20,493 nucleotides of DNA from Gammaproteobacteria bacterium (GTDB lineage Bacteria; Pseudomonadota; Gammaproteobacteria; Arenicellales; Arenicellaceae): positions 1-20,493 of the forward strand of contig JAUHZM010000017.1 in assembly GCA_030426005.1 (NCBI GenBank). Reading direction: 5' to 3'. The position numbers and the translations under genes were made by a program. Position 1 is the stretch's first letter; the number at the start of each line of letters is the position of its first letter. Positions 1-7,671 of the stretch are shown piece by piece. The notes beneath the pieces were generated by a model, which ran no database searches, was not told the origin of the DNA, and saw only the letters and a list, made by a program, of their open reading frames with translations.

Positions 1-2115
1 TTTTGGCTCTGTATAGGTACTCAACTCGAGCACGTTCACACGCTCGTCGGCAAACACTGTTGACACATCTTTCAACAGCCCTTTGCGATCGAACGCACGC
101 AACAAAATTGTCATGGGGTAAGTTTGCTCACTCGCCTGTCCCCAGTTAACTTCCACTACTCGCTCACCGGCCTTGTGTTTCTGGTAAAGAATATTGGGGC
201 ATGACTCACGGTGAATGGTAATACCTGCACCGCGCGTGACAAAACCGAGCACCTTGTCACCAGGCACCGGCTGGCAACAACGCGCTAGATTGGTCATTAA
301 ATCACTGACACCCTGGATCGTTAGATTGGCCGGACGCGTATCGTCATTCGCGGCCTTGGCAGGACCTTTGAAACTAATCTCTAACTGTTCTTCATCGTCC
401 ATTTCTGGCTTGAGGATACGTTGTGCAACCACCGCCGCACGCCCTGGCTTGATCGAGCCGTCAACCAGTTTAAAGAACAATTCGTCGGTATCGTCCGCGC
501 CAAGCTGCTTAGCCAGCGTTTCAAAATTGACATCACTCAGATTCATGCGATCCAGCTCGCGCTCCAGAATCGAACGCCCGTGCGCAATCGTCGTATCACG
601 ATTTTCATGTCGAAACCAATGCTGAATTCGCGCGCGTGCTCGACGACTTCGCACATAACCTTTATGCGTATCCAGCCAGTCCAGACTCGGACCACCTGTT
701 TTGGAAGTGATAATACTAACCTGCTCGCCGGTTTTGAGCTTGTAGGTTAGTGGCACCATTTTGCCATTAACTTTAGCACCGCGGCACCGGTGCCCTACTT
801 CGGTATGAATGGCGTAGGCAAAATCGATTGGTGTGCTGCCCCACGCCAGGTCCACCACCTTGCCTTTGGGACTGAATACGTAGACGCGATCTTCAAAGAC
901 TTCATCTTTAACTCGGTCAACGAATTCGCTCGCATCGGCCACTTCGTCTTTCCACTCAAGGAGCTGGCGCAGCCAGAGAATTTTATTATTGACCGCTTGG
1001 TCGTTGTCGCGCCGTCCTTCTTTATAACGCCAGTGTGCCGCGATGCCGAGCTCGTTGTACTCATGCATTTCATGCGTACGAATCTGAACTTCGACCACCT
1101 TGCCGGTTGGGCCGATCACTGCGGTATGAATAGAGCGGTAATTGTTCTCTTTCGGCGTCGCGATGTAATCGTCAAACTCACCAGCAATGTATTTCCAATT
1201 GGTGTGGATACAGCCCAATGCCGCGTAACAGTCCTGTACTGAGTTGACCAATACGCGCACCGCACGCACATCAAAAAGCTGCTCAAACTCCAACCCTTTC
1301 TTCTGCATCTTGCTCCAGATGCTGTAGATGTGTTTGGCACGCCCGCGAATCTCTGCATCCACGCCATCGTCGGCAAGTGCCGCCGCGAGATCATTTATAA
1401 AATCGTTAATAAACCCTTCGCGGTCCACTCGTCGCTCAGAGAGCTTTTTGGCGATACTCTTGTAGATTTCCGGCTCAATATAGCGAAACGACAGGTCCTC
1501 TAGCTCCCATTTAATCTGCCACACGCCAAGACGATTTGCCAACGGCGAAAATATCTCTAATGTCTCAGTAGCAATGCGTTTTTGCTTTTCGGCGCGCATT
1601 GATTCCAGCGTGCGCATATTGTGCAAGCGATCGCATAACTTGATCAGCACCACGCGCACATCATCCACCATCGCTAACATCATTTTGCGCAGACTCTCGG
1701 CCTTCGCGTCTTGATTTGAGCGCCCGGTATTGGTTTGATCAGACAATTCTTGAATGACTTCCATTTTGGTCACGCCATCGACCAGATTCGCAACATCGAC
1801 GCCGAATTTTTTGGAGATATCGTCCAGCTCCACATCGGTATCTTCGACTGTATCGTGCAACAGCGCTGCGATCACCACGTCTGAGTCCAGACCCAATTCG
1901 TGCACAATCGCGGCTACCGCAAAGGTATGGTTCACATAGTCTTCGCCAGATGCCCGCTTTTGACCTTCATGAGCTTTAATCGCGAAATATGCAGCCTCTT
2001 CAATGCGCGCCAGGTTCTCAGGTGTACGCCCATTCGCAACGCCCGCCAACCAGGTTGGCACGTCGTTCGCAGGCAGCTCCATTTCGGAGAGCGATTTAAT
2101 TGCAGCTAATACCAT
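1..2115 (-). CDS. relA: RelA/SpoT-type (p)ppGpp synthetase, C-terminus cut by window edge
   Basis: Cytoplasmic stringent-response enzyme that transfers pyrophosphate from ATP to GDP/GTP. About 705 codons are visible from ATG at 2115; E. coli RelA has 744, so only the end of the ACT domain is missing. Order seen: HD hydrolase domain (about 35–200), synthetase domain (GRAKHIYSI near 258–266, EFDDYIATPK from 313, QIRT, AAHWRYKEG), TGS domain (DRVYVFSPKG), a conserved Cys pair at 613–614, and an ACT domain. The ExDD signature (E313, D315, D316) and overall wording are RelA-like rather than SpoT-like. Oddly, the hydrolase residues are all present: R54, H63, H87-D88, E91-D92, D162, N166; most gammaproteobacterial RelA proteins have lost them. 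It lies 109 bp downstream of pabB on the same strand. A TATACT box sits at 2171–2176 (minus) without a good -35. No strong Shine–Dalgarno is visible, but the MV start matches E. coli RelA. A bifunctional Rel enzyme is the alternative reading. Confidence 0.93.
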   Translation of the reverse strand, partial: MVLAAIKSLSEMELPANDVPTWLAGVANGRTPENLARIEEAAYFAIKAHEGQKRASGEDYVNHTFAVAAIVHELGLDSDVVIAALLHDTVEDTDVELDDISKKFGVDVANLVDGVTKMEVIQELSDQTNTGRSNQDAKAESLRKMMLAMVDDVRVVLIKLCDRLHNMRTLESMRAEKQKRIATETLEIFSPLANRLGVWQIKWELEDLSFRYIEPEIYKSIAKKLSERRVDREGFINDFINDLAAALADDGVDAEIRGRAKHIYSIWSKMQKKGLEFEQLFDVRAVRVLVNSVQDCYAALGCIHTNWKYIAGEFDDYIATPKENNYRSIHTAVIGPTGKVVEVQIRTHEMHEYNELGIAAHWRYKEGRRDNDQAVNNKILWLRQLLEWKDEVADASEFVDRVKDEVFEDRVYVFSPKGKVVDLAWGSTPIDFAYAIHTEVGHRCRGAKVNGKMVPLTYKLKTGEQVSIITSKTGGPSLDWLDTHKGYVRSRRARARIQHWFRHENRDTTIAHGRSILERELDRMNLSDVNFETLAKQLGADDTDELFFKLVDGSIKPGRAAVVAQRILKPEMDDEEQLEISFKGPAKAANDDTRPANLTIQGVSDLMTNLARCCQPVPGDKVLGFVTRGAGITIHRESCPNILYQKHKAGERVVEVNWGQASEQTYPMTILLRAFDRKGLLKDVSTVFADERVNVLELSTYTEPK

Positions 2116-2224
2116 AAGACTGAGTGATATAACTTGTGCGCTTGAGTTAGGTTATGCACGAATTTCCCTGAGTATATCTATTGTTTTACGCATAGATTGC
2201 GGGAATTTCAAGAAAAAGTGGCAC

Positions 2225-3664
2225 TTAGATTGCATCTGAGCTCGATGGAAACAGTGCGGCAAGTAATTTTGAAGCTTTATCCAGCAATTCCTGGTACTCC
2301 GCGGAGGCATCAGAATCAATAACCAGCCCCCCGCCTGCCCCGAATCGAACCATGCCGTCTTTCACCACCATGGTACGAATGGCGATATTGGTTTCCAGAT
2401 TTCCGTCTATCCCCAGATAAGCTATCGCGCCACAATACAAGCCTCTACGAACTGGCTCGAGTTCTTCAATGATTTGCATGGATCGAATTTTTGGTGCACC
2501 GGTAATCGATCCACCGGGGAAGCATCGGCGCAAAAGATCCAAAGCATATAGGTCACCACGCAACCGTCCGGTCACACGACTAATTAAATGATGAACATTG
2601 GCGAAACTGTGGAGCGCAAACAACTCGGGCACGGCGACACTGCCAAGTTCGCAACTGCGGCTCAGATCGTTGCGCATCAGGTCGACAATCATTAGGTTTT
2701 CAGCGCGATCCTTCGGGCTATTCAGTAGCGCTTCGGCCACTTGCTGATCGCCTTGTTGATTGTTCTTCACACGCGGCCGTGTGCCTTTGATCGGACTGGT
2801 GGCCACTTCTCGGTCACGGCACTGAATAAAACTTTCTGGCGAATTCGACAGCACTGTTGCGAATGGCAAATTAAGATAGGCGCCGTACGGTGCAGGGCTG
2901 ATTTGCCGCAAATATTGATACGTCTTCCAAGCATCACCGCGTACTGGCGCTGCAAACTGGTTGGTCAGGTTCACCTGATAACAATCGCCCTCCACGATGT
3001 AATCTCTCACGCGGTTGAACGCCTGATAGTATTCAGTCTCACTGAAGCTCATCGTTAACTTGTCACACTGCAGACCGCCATCGTTCGCTGGATGACGCAC
3101 GGACTGCATGCACTGATCATCCACTGATTTCTCAGTCAGTACAGACTCAATTAAGTGCGACCAGTGTGTCGCCAATTCCGCTGCACCGGGCTGGCGCGGG
3201 TCGGAAATAAGCAAAGTCTGTTGCCGAGCATGATCGATCACGACGATGGTTGAGTAAATCCCAATTGCCATGGGCGGCAGTTGCTCGTCGTCCGTCGCCT
3301 GTGTCGGAAGCGACTCAACCGATCTCGCCATATCATAGGAAAAATAGCCTAGTGCACCAGGCACATAGGGTAGCTCCGAGGTCGATTCGACGGTCGGCGG
3401 CATGGTTGCTTTCAGTAGCTCAAATGGATCGTCCGTCAGGATATGTGGTGATCCAGACCCAGTTTGAATCTGCGTCGATTCACCGTCGAACACCATCGTT
3501 GTGTGCGGTCTTACGGCCAGCACGTCAAACCCCCACGACAACCTACTACTGGGCTTTCGAGCAATCGTGCCCGAGTCCAACATGATCGCCCAGGCATTGT
3601 GCGCCACCCGATCAAACAGCGCAGCGGCATCCAAATAAGCAAATTGGGTGGATTTCAATCTCAT
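2225..3664 (-). CDS. pabB: Aminodeoxychorismate synthase component I (PabB)
   Basis: 479-residue chorismate-binding enzyme that, with a PabA glutaminase, converts chorismate to 4-amino-4-deoxychorismate for folate synthesis in the cytoplasm. The N-terminal part resembles the anthranilate synthase component I N-domain. The C-terminal chorismate-binding domain shows SPIKGTRPR at 290–298, DLMRNDLSR at 328–336, FPGGSITGAPK at 382–392 and the terminal FGAGGGLVIDSD. The PIKGT lysine (K293) is typical of PabB; anthranilate synthase TrpE has PIAGT there, so TrpE is unlikely. Length is slightly above E. coli PabB (453). The gene starts 9 bp after the truD stop, so the two are very likely cotranscribed. 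The partner pabA and the lyase pabC are not in this window. Confidence 0.94.
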   Translation of the reverse strand: MRLKSTQFAYLDAAALFDRVAHNAWAIMLDSGTIARKPSSRLSWGFDVLAVRPHTTMVFDGESTQIQTGSGSPHILTDDPFELLKATMPPTVESTSELPYVPGALGYFSYDMARSVESLPTQATDDEQLPPMAIGIYSTIVVIDHARQQTLLISDPRQPGAAELATHWSHLIESVLTEKSVDDQCMQSVRHPANDGGLQCDKLTMSFSETEYYQAFNRVRDYIVEGDCYQVNLTNQFAAPVRGDAWKTYQYLRQISPAPYGAYLNLPFATVLSNSPESFIQCRDREVATSPIKGTRPRVKNNQQGDQQVAEALLNSPKDRAENLMIVDLMRNDLSRSCELGSVAVPELFALHSFANVHHLISRVTGRLRGDLYALDLLRRCFPGGSITGAPKIRSMQIIEELEPVRRGLYCGAIAYLGIDGNLETNIAIRTMVVKDGMVRFGAGGGLVIDSDASAEYQELLDKASKLLAALFPSSSDAI

Positions 3665-3673
3665 GCCACGGAC

Positions 3674-4747
3674 TCAACGTTGATCCGCTTCGACAACGCA
3701 TTCCCGTAGTACCGCGGTGGCAAACTGGCCTGCTTCCAACGTAAACCTTAATTCCAGCTGATTGTCATCTCGTTGCCACTGCAGATTCTGAACGCGCGCG
3801 CGCAATGGTCTACGCAAGCTAGCAGCATCCGCCTTTTCTAATCCGCGAATCAAACTTTGGTAGTCGTCCAACCAGCTTCGTTCCTGTGCTTCAAAAGCAC
3901 TGATTTGGTCTCGACTACGCCCAATCAACGGCCCAGTCGGATGAATATCAAGCTCGGCCAGGCGCAGCTGTTCGTCGTCACTGCCCGTGCTGACGAACAC
4001 GCTATTGGAGCCGTGCAAGTTAGCTGGTTCATTGGGGAGTAACTGATTCCAGTTGGACTCTGCAACGCGCTGGGACACAACTTGATTGAACAACCAAGAA
4101 CGGGCCGCAGAGATAGCGATGCCTTTCAGTGTGCGTTTTTTAATTGCAATACCATCGCATAGGTGCGACACCGCTAAAGGCATATTATTGAATTGCCGAC
4201 CAAAGCGTTGCGCGCCAAAGTAATTCGGTACACCTTCACGGCCGATGCGCGTGAGGCGTTGGTCCAGATCGGACATCGACCCGTGTAAATTACGCACGAT
4301 AATCTTGAACTGATTTTGCTGATGTGTACCGCGTTTTAGCTTGCGGGTATGTCGCTGCACATGCTCGATTTCAACGCCATCTAGCTTGAACGCCTGCCAG
4401 TTGACTTCCTGGTTGCCTGGCAACCAAACGCTGAACCATTGCCATGTCACCGCATGAAAATCTTTCATGCCGGAGTAGCTAACATCCCGATACGCAATGC
4501 CGGCGTGCTGTGCCAGGGCTTTGGCGACCTGTTCGGTGTTTTGCTGCCGTTTCCGTACCCAGAGCCACACATGCTCACCGTGACCATCGGGCTCAAATCC
4601 CATGAGCTCAACTACTTGGAAGTCTTCCGGCTCAGACTTGATCGTACCTGTTATCTGCGGGCAGCCGTCCACATAGGCTAGCTGAGAAAACGCGAGCGCC
4701 CAGTCCGTGCCCTCAGCACGATGGGGTAAAACAGTAATTGAGTTCAT
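3674..4747 (-). CDS. truD: tRNA pseudouridine(13) synthase TruD
   Basis: 357-residue enzyme isomerising uridine 13 to pseudouridine in tRNA(Glu)-type tRNAs. The family motif is seen as SGMKDFHAVTWQWF at 92–105, where D96 is the expected catalytic aspartate. NYFGAQRFG at 175–183 is the second hallmark of TruD. The length is normal for the family. It is the first gene of a minus-strand unit truD–pabB, with relA following after a longer gap. The ATG at 4747 gives a natural N-terminus, about 69 bases downstream of a TATAAT box at 4816–4821 (minus). That box sits just outside the left repeat of the candidate miniature element. The function rests on family recognition; no oddities are seen in the coding sequence. 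Confidence 0.94.
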   Translation of the reverse strand: MNSITVLPHRAEGTDWALAFSQLAYVDGCPQITGTIKSEPEDFQVVELMGFEPDGHGEHVWLWVRKRQQNTEQVAKALAQHAGIAYRDVSYSGMKDFHAVTWQWFSVWLPGNQEVNWQAFKLDGVEIEHVQRHTRKLKRGTHQQNQFKIIVRNLHGSMSDLDQRLTRIGREGVPNYFGAQRFGRQFNNMPLAVSHLCDGIAIKKRTLKGIAISAARSWLFNQVVSQRVAESNWNQLLPNEPANLHGSNSVFVSTGSDDEQLRLAELDIHPTGPLIGRSRDQISAFEAQERSWLDDYQSLIRGLEKADAASLRRPLRARVQNLQWQRDDNQLELRFTLEAGQFATAVLRECVVEADQR

Positions 4748-4815
4748 AGTCTAGTGCGGTAGTTCAACAACCTAAGGCATCAAACGATGCTTGTAATTTG
4801 GCTCGCAGGACTCAT

Positions 4816-4821
4816 ATTATA
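4816..4821 (-). promoter_or_regulatory. Candidate -10 box for truD
   Basis: Reads TATAAT on the minus strand, a perfect -10 hexamer about 69 bases upstream of the truD start codon. The -35 position, 16–18 bases upstream, falls inside the left inverted repeat (4826–4848) and reads around TCATTCG, which is a poor match to TTGACA. The box could therefore be weak or activator-dependent, or not a promoter at all. Confidence 0.35.
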
Positions 4822-4825
4822 ACTA

Positions 4826-4848
4826 GGGTCTGTTAACACGAATGAGAT
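4826..4848 (+). repeat. Left inverted repeat of the candidate element
   Basis: Begins GGGTCTGTTAACACGAATG and continues AGAT. Its reverse complement recurs at 5010–5032 with two mismatches (positions 4 and 12). It contains the palindrome TGTTAACA. Confidence 0.85.
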
Positions 4849-4997
4849 AATTACAGTCGAAACCATCTCACGCACCTCTTTACCGTCTAACGCGTGTAGT
4901 TTAACTGGTTCGAAAACCGATTGATAATACAGTCGCCTGACAAATGGCGCTTCCCCTGCGATTTGAGCCCGGTACTCGAGTTGGCCAGAAGTTGATC

Positions 4998-5025
4998 TTG
5001 ACCAAAACGATCTCATTCGTATTAA
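4998..5025 (+). promoter_or_regulatory. Candidate promoter for qmcA–nfeD inside the right arm of the element
   Basis: A TTGACC hexamer (4998–5003; 5 of 6 to the -35 consensus) is separated by 16 bases from TATTAA (5020–5025; 4 of 6 to the -10 consensus). The -10 lies within the right inverted repeat, so the element may supply the promoter. The predicted transcript start, near 5032, would leave a leader of about 28 bases carrying the AAGGAGA ribosome binding site at 5048–5054. Confidence 0.4.
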
Positions 5026-5032
5026 CAGCCCC
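5010..5032 (-). repeat. Right inverted repeat of the candidate element
   Basis: Read on the minus strand it begins GGGGCTGTTAATACGAATG and continues AGAT, matching the left repeat at 21 of 23 positions. It ends 27 bases before the qmcA start codon. Confidence 0.85.
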
Positions 5033-5059
5033 CGATCAACAACCCTCAAGGAGACAGCA

Positions 5060-5974
5060 ATGGAATCGTGGTTTTATATTATTGGCGCAGGTGTCATTCT
5101 CTTATTTCTCAAAGCCATGGCAGTGGTTGTGCCGCAGGGCTACGAATATACGATCGAGCGATTCGGTCGTTACACAAAAACTCTGCAACCCGGTTTGGCA
5201 TTCATCATTCCGATTTTTGATCAAGTCGGTAAAAAGCAAAATATGATGGAGCAAGTACTGGACGTGATGTCGCAAGAGGTGATCACCAAGGACAACGCCG
5301 TGGTGCGCGTTGATGGCGTGGTGTTCTTTCAGGTCATTGATGCTGCCAAAGCCTCGTACGAAGTGAACCAACTCGAAGTCGCAATTTTGAATCTAACCAT
5401 GACCAACATTCGAACCGTCCTGGGGTCGATGGATCTGGATGAGTCACTGTCGAAGCGAGACTCAATCAACTCTGCGCTTTTGACCGTGGTTGACGAAGCG
5501 ACAACGCCTTGGGGCGTTAAAGTCACACGCATCGAGATTAAAGATATTGCGCCACCGCAGGACCTGGTGGACGCCATGGCGCGCCAGATGAAAGCAGAAC
5601 GAGAGAAACGCGCCGCCATCCTGGAATCAGAAGGTTTTAAACAATCCGAAATTCTGCGTGCCGAAGGCGAGAAAACCGCGGCAATTTTAGAAGCCGAAGG
5701 GCGTAAAGAATCTGCATTTCGAGATGCCGAAGCCCGCGAACGTGAAGCCGAGGCTGAAGCCCGGGCTACCAATATGGTGTCGCAGGCGATCAATGAAGGT
5801 AGCGTGCAAGCTGTGAACTACTTTGTCGCGCAGGACTACATACAAGCATTAACCAAGATGGCGAGTTCACAGAACCAGAAAGTGATTTTTATGCCGCTGG
5901 AGGCATCGAGTGTAATTGGCTCAATTGGCGGCATTTCAGAGCTGGCAAAAGAAGCGTTTGAAAAGAAATCTTAG
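5060..5974 (+). CDS. qmcA: SPFH/stomatin-family membrane protein QmcA
   Basis: 304-residue SPFH (stomatin/prohibitin/flotillin) protein, almost the same length as E. coli QmcA (305) and very similar along its whole length. One N-terminal membrane segment (about 5–24) is followed by the SPFH domain, with VPQGYEYTIERFGRYTKTL, MMEQVLDV, a TNIRTVLGSM block and PWGVKVTRIEI. A charged, Ala/Glu-rich helical region (about 190–245) carries repeated ILxAEGxK units, typical of the coiled coil through which these proteins oligomerise. The C-terminus has the QAVNYFVAQ and MPLEASS motifs. The exact cellular role is not settled; family members form large membrane-associated rings and in E. coli QmcA is linked to FtsH/HflKC. 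A strong AAGGAGA at 5048–5054 fixes the start. nfeD follows after 14 bp. Confidence 0.93.
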   Translation: MESWFYIIGAGVILLFLKAMAVVVPQGYEYTIERFGRYTKTLQPGLAFIIPIFDQVGKKQNMMEQVLDVMSQEVITKDNAVVRVDGVVFFQVIDAAKASYEVNQLEVAILNLTMTNIRTVLGSMDLDESLSKRDSINSALLTVVDEATTPWGVKVTRIEIKDIAPPQDLVDAMARQMKAEREKRAAILESEGFKQSEILRAEGEKTAAILEAEGRKESAFRDAEAREREAEAEARATNMVSQAINEGSVQAVNYFVAQDYIQALTKMASSQNQKVIFMPLEASSVIGSIGGISELAKEAFEKKS

Positions 5975-5988
5975 TCGCGGGAGGTGGC

Positions 5989-6438
5989 ATGACTGATTTT
6001 TTTTATAATCCAACTTATTGGCACTGGCTAATACTTGGCTTCATCTGTTTTGGACTCGAACTCTTTGCACCCGGTGCGTTTTTTCTGTGGTTAGGTTTCG
6101 CCGCCATCGCATCGGCAGCACTGAGTTTACTCATGCCAGATCTGAACTGGGCAATCCAGTATTTCATTTTCGGCGTATTTAGTGTCGCGTCACTCGTGAT
6201 GTGGAAACAATTGAGTAAAAAATCCGAATCAGAGGAAACCGACCAGCCATATCTAAACCAGCGCAGTAAGGCCTTTCTGGGTCGCGTGGTGGTGCTCTCA
6301 GAGCCGATTGTCAACGGGTATGGCAAAGTGATCATCAATGACAGTCACTGGAAAGTCACCGGACCTGACGCAGCAGTCGGTAGTAAAGTTCGCGTGACCA
6401 CTGTCGATGGCAGCTTGTTACATGTGGTACCCGAGTAA
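5989..6438 (+). CDS. NfeD-family membrane protein (YbbJ-like), QmcA partner
   Basis: 149-residue membrane protein. Hydrophobic segments lie at about 11–28, 31–50 and 55–72, followed by a soluble C-terminal OB-fold-like domain with LNQRSKAFLGRVVVLSEPIVNGYGKV starting near residue 89 in shorter form LNQRSKAFLGR, and ending in a DGSLLHVVPE strand. This is the short NfeD class (no protease domain), matching E. coli YbbJ in length and order. NfeD proteins are commonly encoded beside stomatin-family genes and are thought to assemble with them in the membrane. It lies 14 bp downstream of qmcA with its own GGGAGG ribosome binding site at 5979–5984, so the two are very likely cotranscribed. The N-terminus MTDFFYNPTYWHWL fits the family. 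Confidence 0.9.
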   Translation: MTDFFYNPTYWHWLILGFICFGLELFAPGAFFLWLGFAAIASAALSLLMPDLNWAIQYFIFGVFSVASLVMWKQLSKKSESEETDQPYLNQRSKAFLGRVVVLSEPIVNGYGKVIINDSHWKVTGPDAAVGSKVRVTTVDGSLLHVVPE

Positions 6439-6519
6439 GGCTAAAATTAACTTGACCCGTTATCGCGACACGTAGTTGTGACGCATCAGGTATACTTCGA
6501 CGCGATTTCAGCGTGCAAC

Positions 6520-6552
6520 AAAAAGCGGTCGTGCATTGCATGATCGCTTTTT
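6520..6552 (+). terminator. Rho-independent terminator after qmcA–nfeD
   Basis: AAAAAGCGGTCGTGCA pairs with TGCATGATCGCTTTTT over 16 positions (two G–U pairs when read as plus-strand RNA), with a tiny centre that would open to a small loop. A five-T run ends the 3' arm, and the matching A run would make it work on the other strand too. It lies 81 bases after the nfeD stop and ends only 15 bases before the SCO–PCuAC start codon, so it could also act in the leader of that gene. Confidence 0.75.
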
Positions 6553-6567
6553 CAATTTGATCGAAAT

Positions 6568-7671
6568 ATGAAGACTTACCAATCTGGAAAATCCAACCTC
6601 CTGTTTATCATCATCGCTATTGCGGCAATCGCCGTCGGCTTCCTGGCACAACTGTCGAATAACCCAGATGAAAATGCGCCAGAGTTTGAAAAAACTATTC
6701 TTCTACCGCAACCCAAACCATTGACGATGGTGCCATTTAAAAGCCATCTCGATCAACCATTCAACGCCACCGACTGGCTGGGACGTTGGAGTATTGTATT
6801 TTACGGTTTCACGAACTGCCCGGATGTTTGCCCCACGACCATGCAAACATTGAAGCAAGTGAAAGCGGAATTAGTCGCGGCTGGGGTATGGCAGAATTAT
6901 CGGGTCATTATGGTCTCTGTGGACCCGCAACGCGACACCACGGAGCGACTGGCCCAATATGTCCCCTTCTTCGATTCTGAATTCATCGGGTTGCGAGCAG
7001 AGTCGGAATCAACCACAGAATTTGCCAAACAAATGGGAATCCTGTTTATCTCTGGGGAGGACAGCGGCGACGCCAACTACGATGTCGATCACAGTGCGTC
7101 GATCATTCTGATCGACCCGGATGCGCGCTATGCCGGCGTCATGACCGCACCTCATAAGGCCGAAACCATGGTAGGCGACTTAATAAAGCTAGCGAAGTAT
7201 CGACCAGCACCAGTTGATTCAATGCCGACACCGAACCCTGCCAGCACCGAAGTTAACACGGTGACAAAACCGTTGTCTTTCGACGTGAATGCACAAGACA
7301 ACGCCATCCAAATCAGCAATGCCTGGATCCGCCCAGCACCCAGTTCGGCCCGTAGTATGGCGGCCTATCTGGATATTACGAACAATTCCTCCAAGGACAT
7401 TGTCTTTACCTCGGTGGAAGCGGAGGGTTTCAGCATGAGCATGTTGCACGAGACCGTGACCGAGAACGACATGACCAGCATGCAGCACCTCGATCAAGTT
7501 TCTGTGCCAGCGGGCCACACGGTTCACTTTGCGCCCATGGGCAAACACATTATGCTCATGCAACCCGATAAGCCGCTACAACTTGGCGAGGCAACTCAGA
7601 TCACACTGGTGACCGACGATGGGCAACGAATCTCGCAACGGGTTGAGGTTCGCACTCCGGAGATCAAGTAA
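6568..7671 (+). CDS. SCO1–PCuAC fusion copper chaperone for cytochrome oxidase CuA assembly
   Basis: 367 residues combining two copper-chaperone domains usually made as separate proteins. Residues about 11–29 form a single membrane anchor, placing the rest in the periplasm. The SCO1/SenC thioredoxin-like domain (about 50–200) has the copper-binding CPDVC pair C84/C88 and the distal H175 in DVDHSAS. After a Pro/Thr-rich linker (about 202–240), residues about 246–363 are a PCu(A)C domain with the canonical H-X10-M-X21-H-X-M ligands, H294, M305, H327 and M329, all intact. Known family roles are delivery of Cu(I) by PCuAC and thiol reduction or copper loading by SCO at the CuA site of subunit II; acting in one chain is inference. 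The start codon directly follows a hairpin and has no strong ribosome binding site. The stop overlaps the gloC start by one base. No oxidase genes are nearby. Confidence 0.92.
   Translation: MKTYQSGKSNLLFIIIAIAAIAVGFLAQLSNNPDENAPEFEKTILLPQPKPLTMVPFKSHLDQPFNATDWLGRWSIVFYGFTNCPDVCPTTMQTLKQVKAELVAAGVWQNYRVIMVSVDPQRDTTERLAQYVPFFDSEFIGLRAESESTTEFAKQMGILFISGEDSGDANYDVDHSASIILIDPDARYAGVMTAPHKAETMVGDLIKLAKYRPAPVDSMPTPNPASTEVNTVTKPLSFDVNAQDNAIQISNAWIRPAPSSARSMAAYLDITNNSSKDIVFTSVEAEGFSMSMLHETVTENDMTSMQHLDQVSVPAGHTVHFAPMGKHIMLMQPDKPLQLGEATQITLVTDDGQRISQRVEVRTPEIK

Larger units (their letters stand above)
4826..5032. mobile_element. Candidate miniature inverted-repeat element (MITE-like)
   Basis: A 207-bp segment filling most of the 312-bp truD/qmcA spacer (4748–5059), bounded by 23-bp inverted repeats that match at 21 of 23 positions. 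Both outer tips have a GGG/CCC end followed by CTGTTAA, like many transposon termini. The interior carries no convincing gene. An open minus-strand frame (4780–5049) crosses the whole element and both its edges, as expected of a chance frame, and has no recognisable protein. No clear target-site duplication is visible: left flank ends ATAACTA, right flank begins CGATCAA. It may be an old or non-duplicating insertion, or a large regulatory palindrome. The family cannot be assigned without a search for other copies. Confidence 0.45.

Noticed and set aside
4780..5049. Open minus-strand frame of 89 codons across the truD/qmcA spacer
   Set aside because: It runs through both inverted repeats and their flanks, has no recognisable domain or ribosome binding site, and is best explained as a chance frame.
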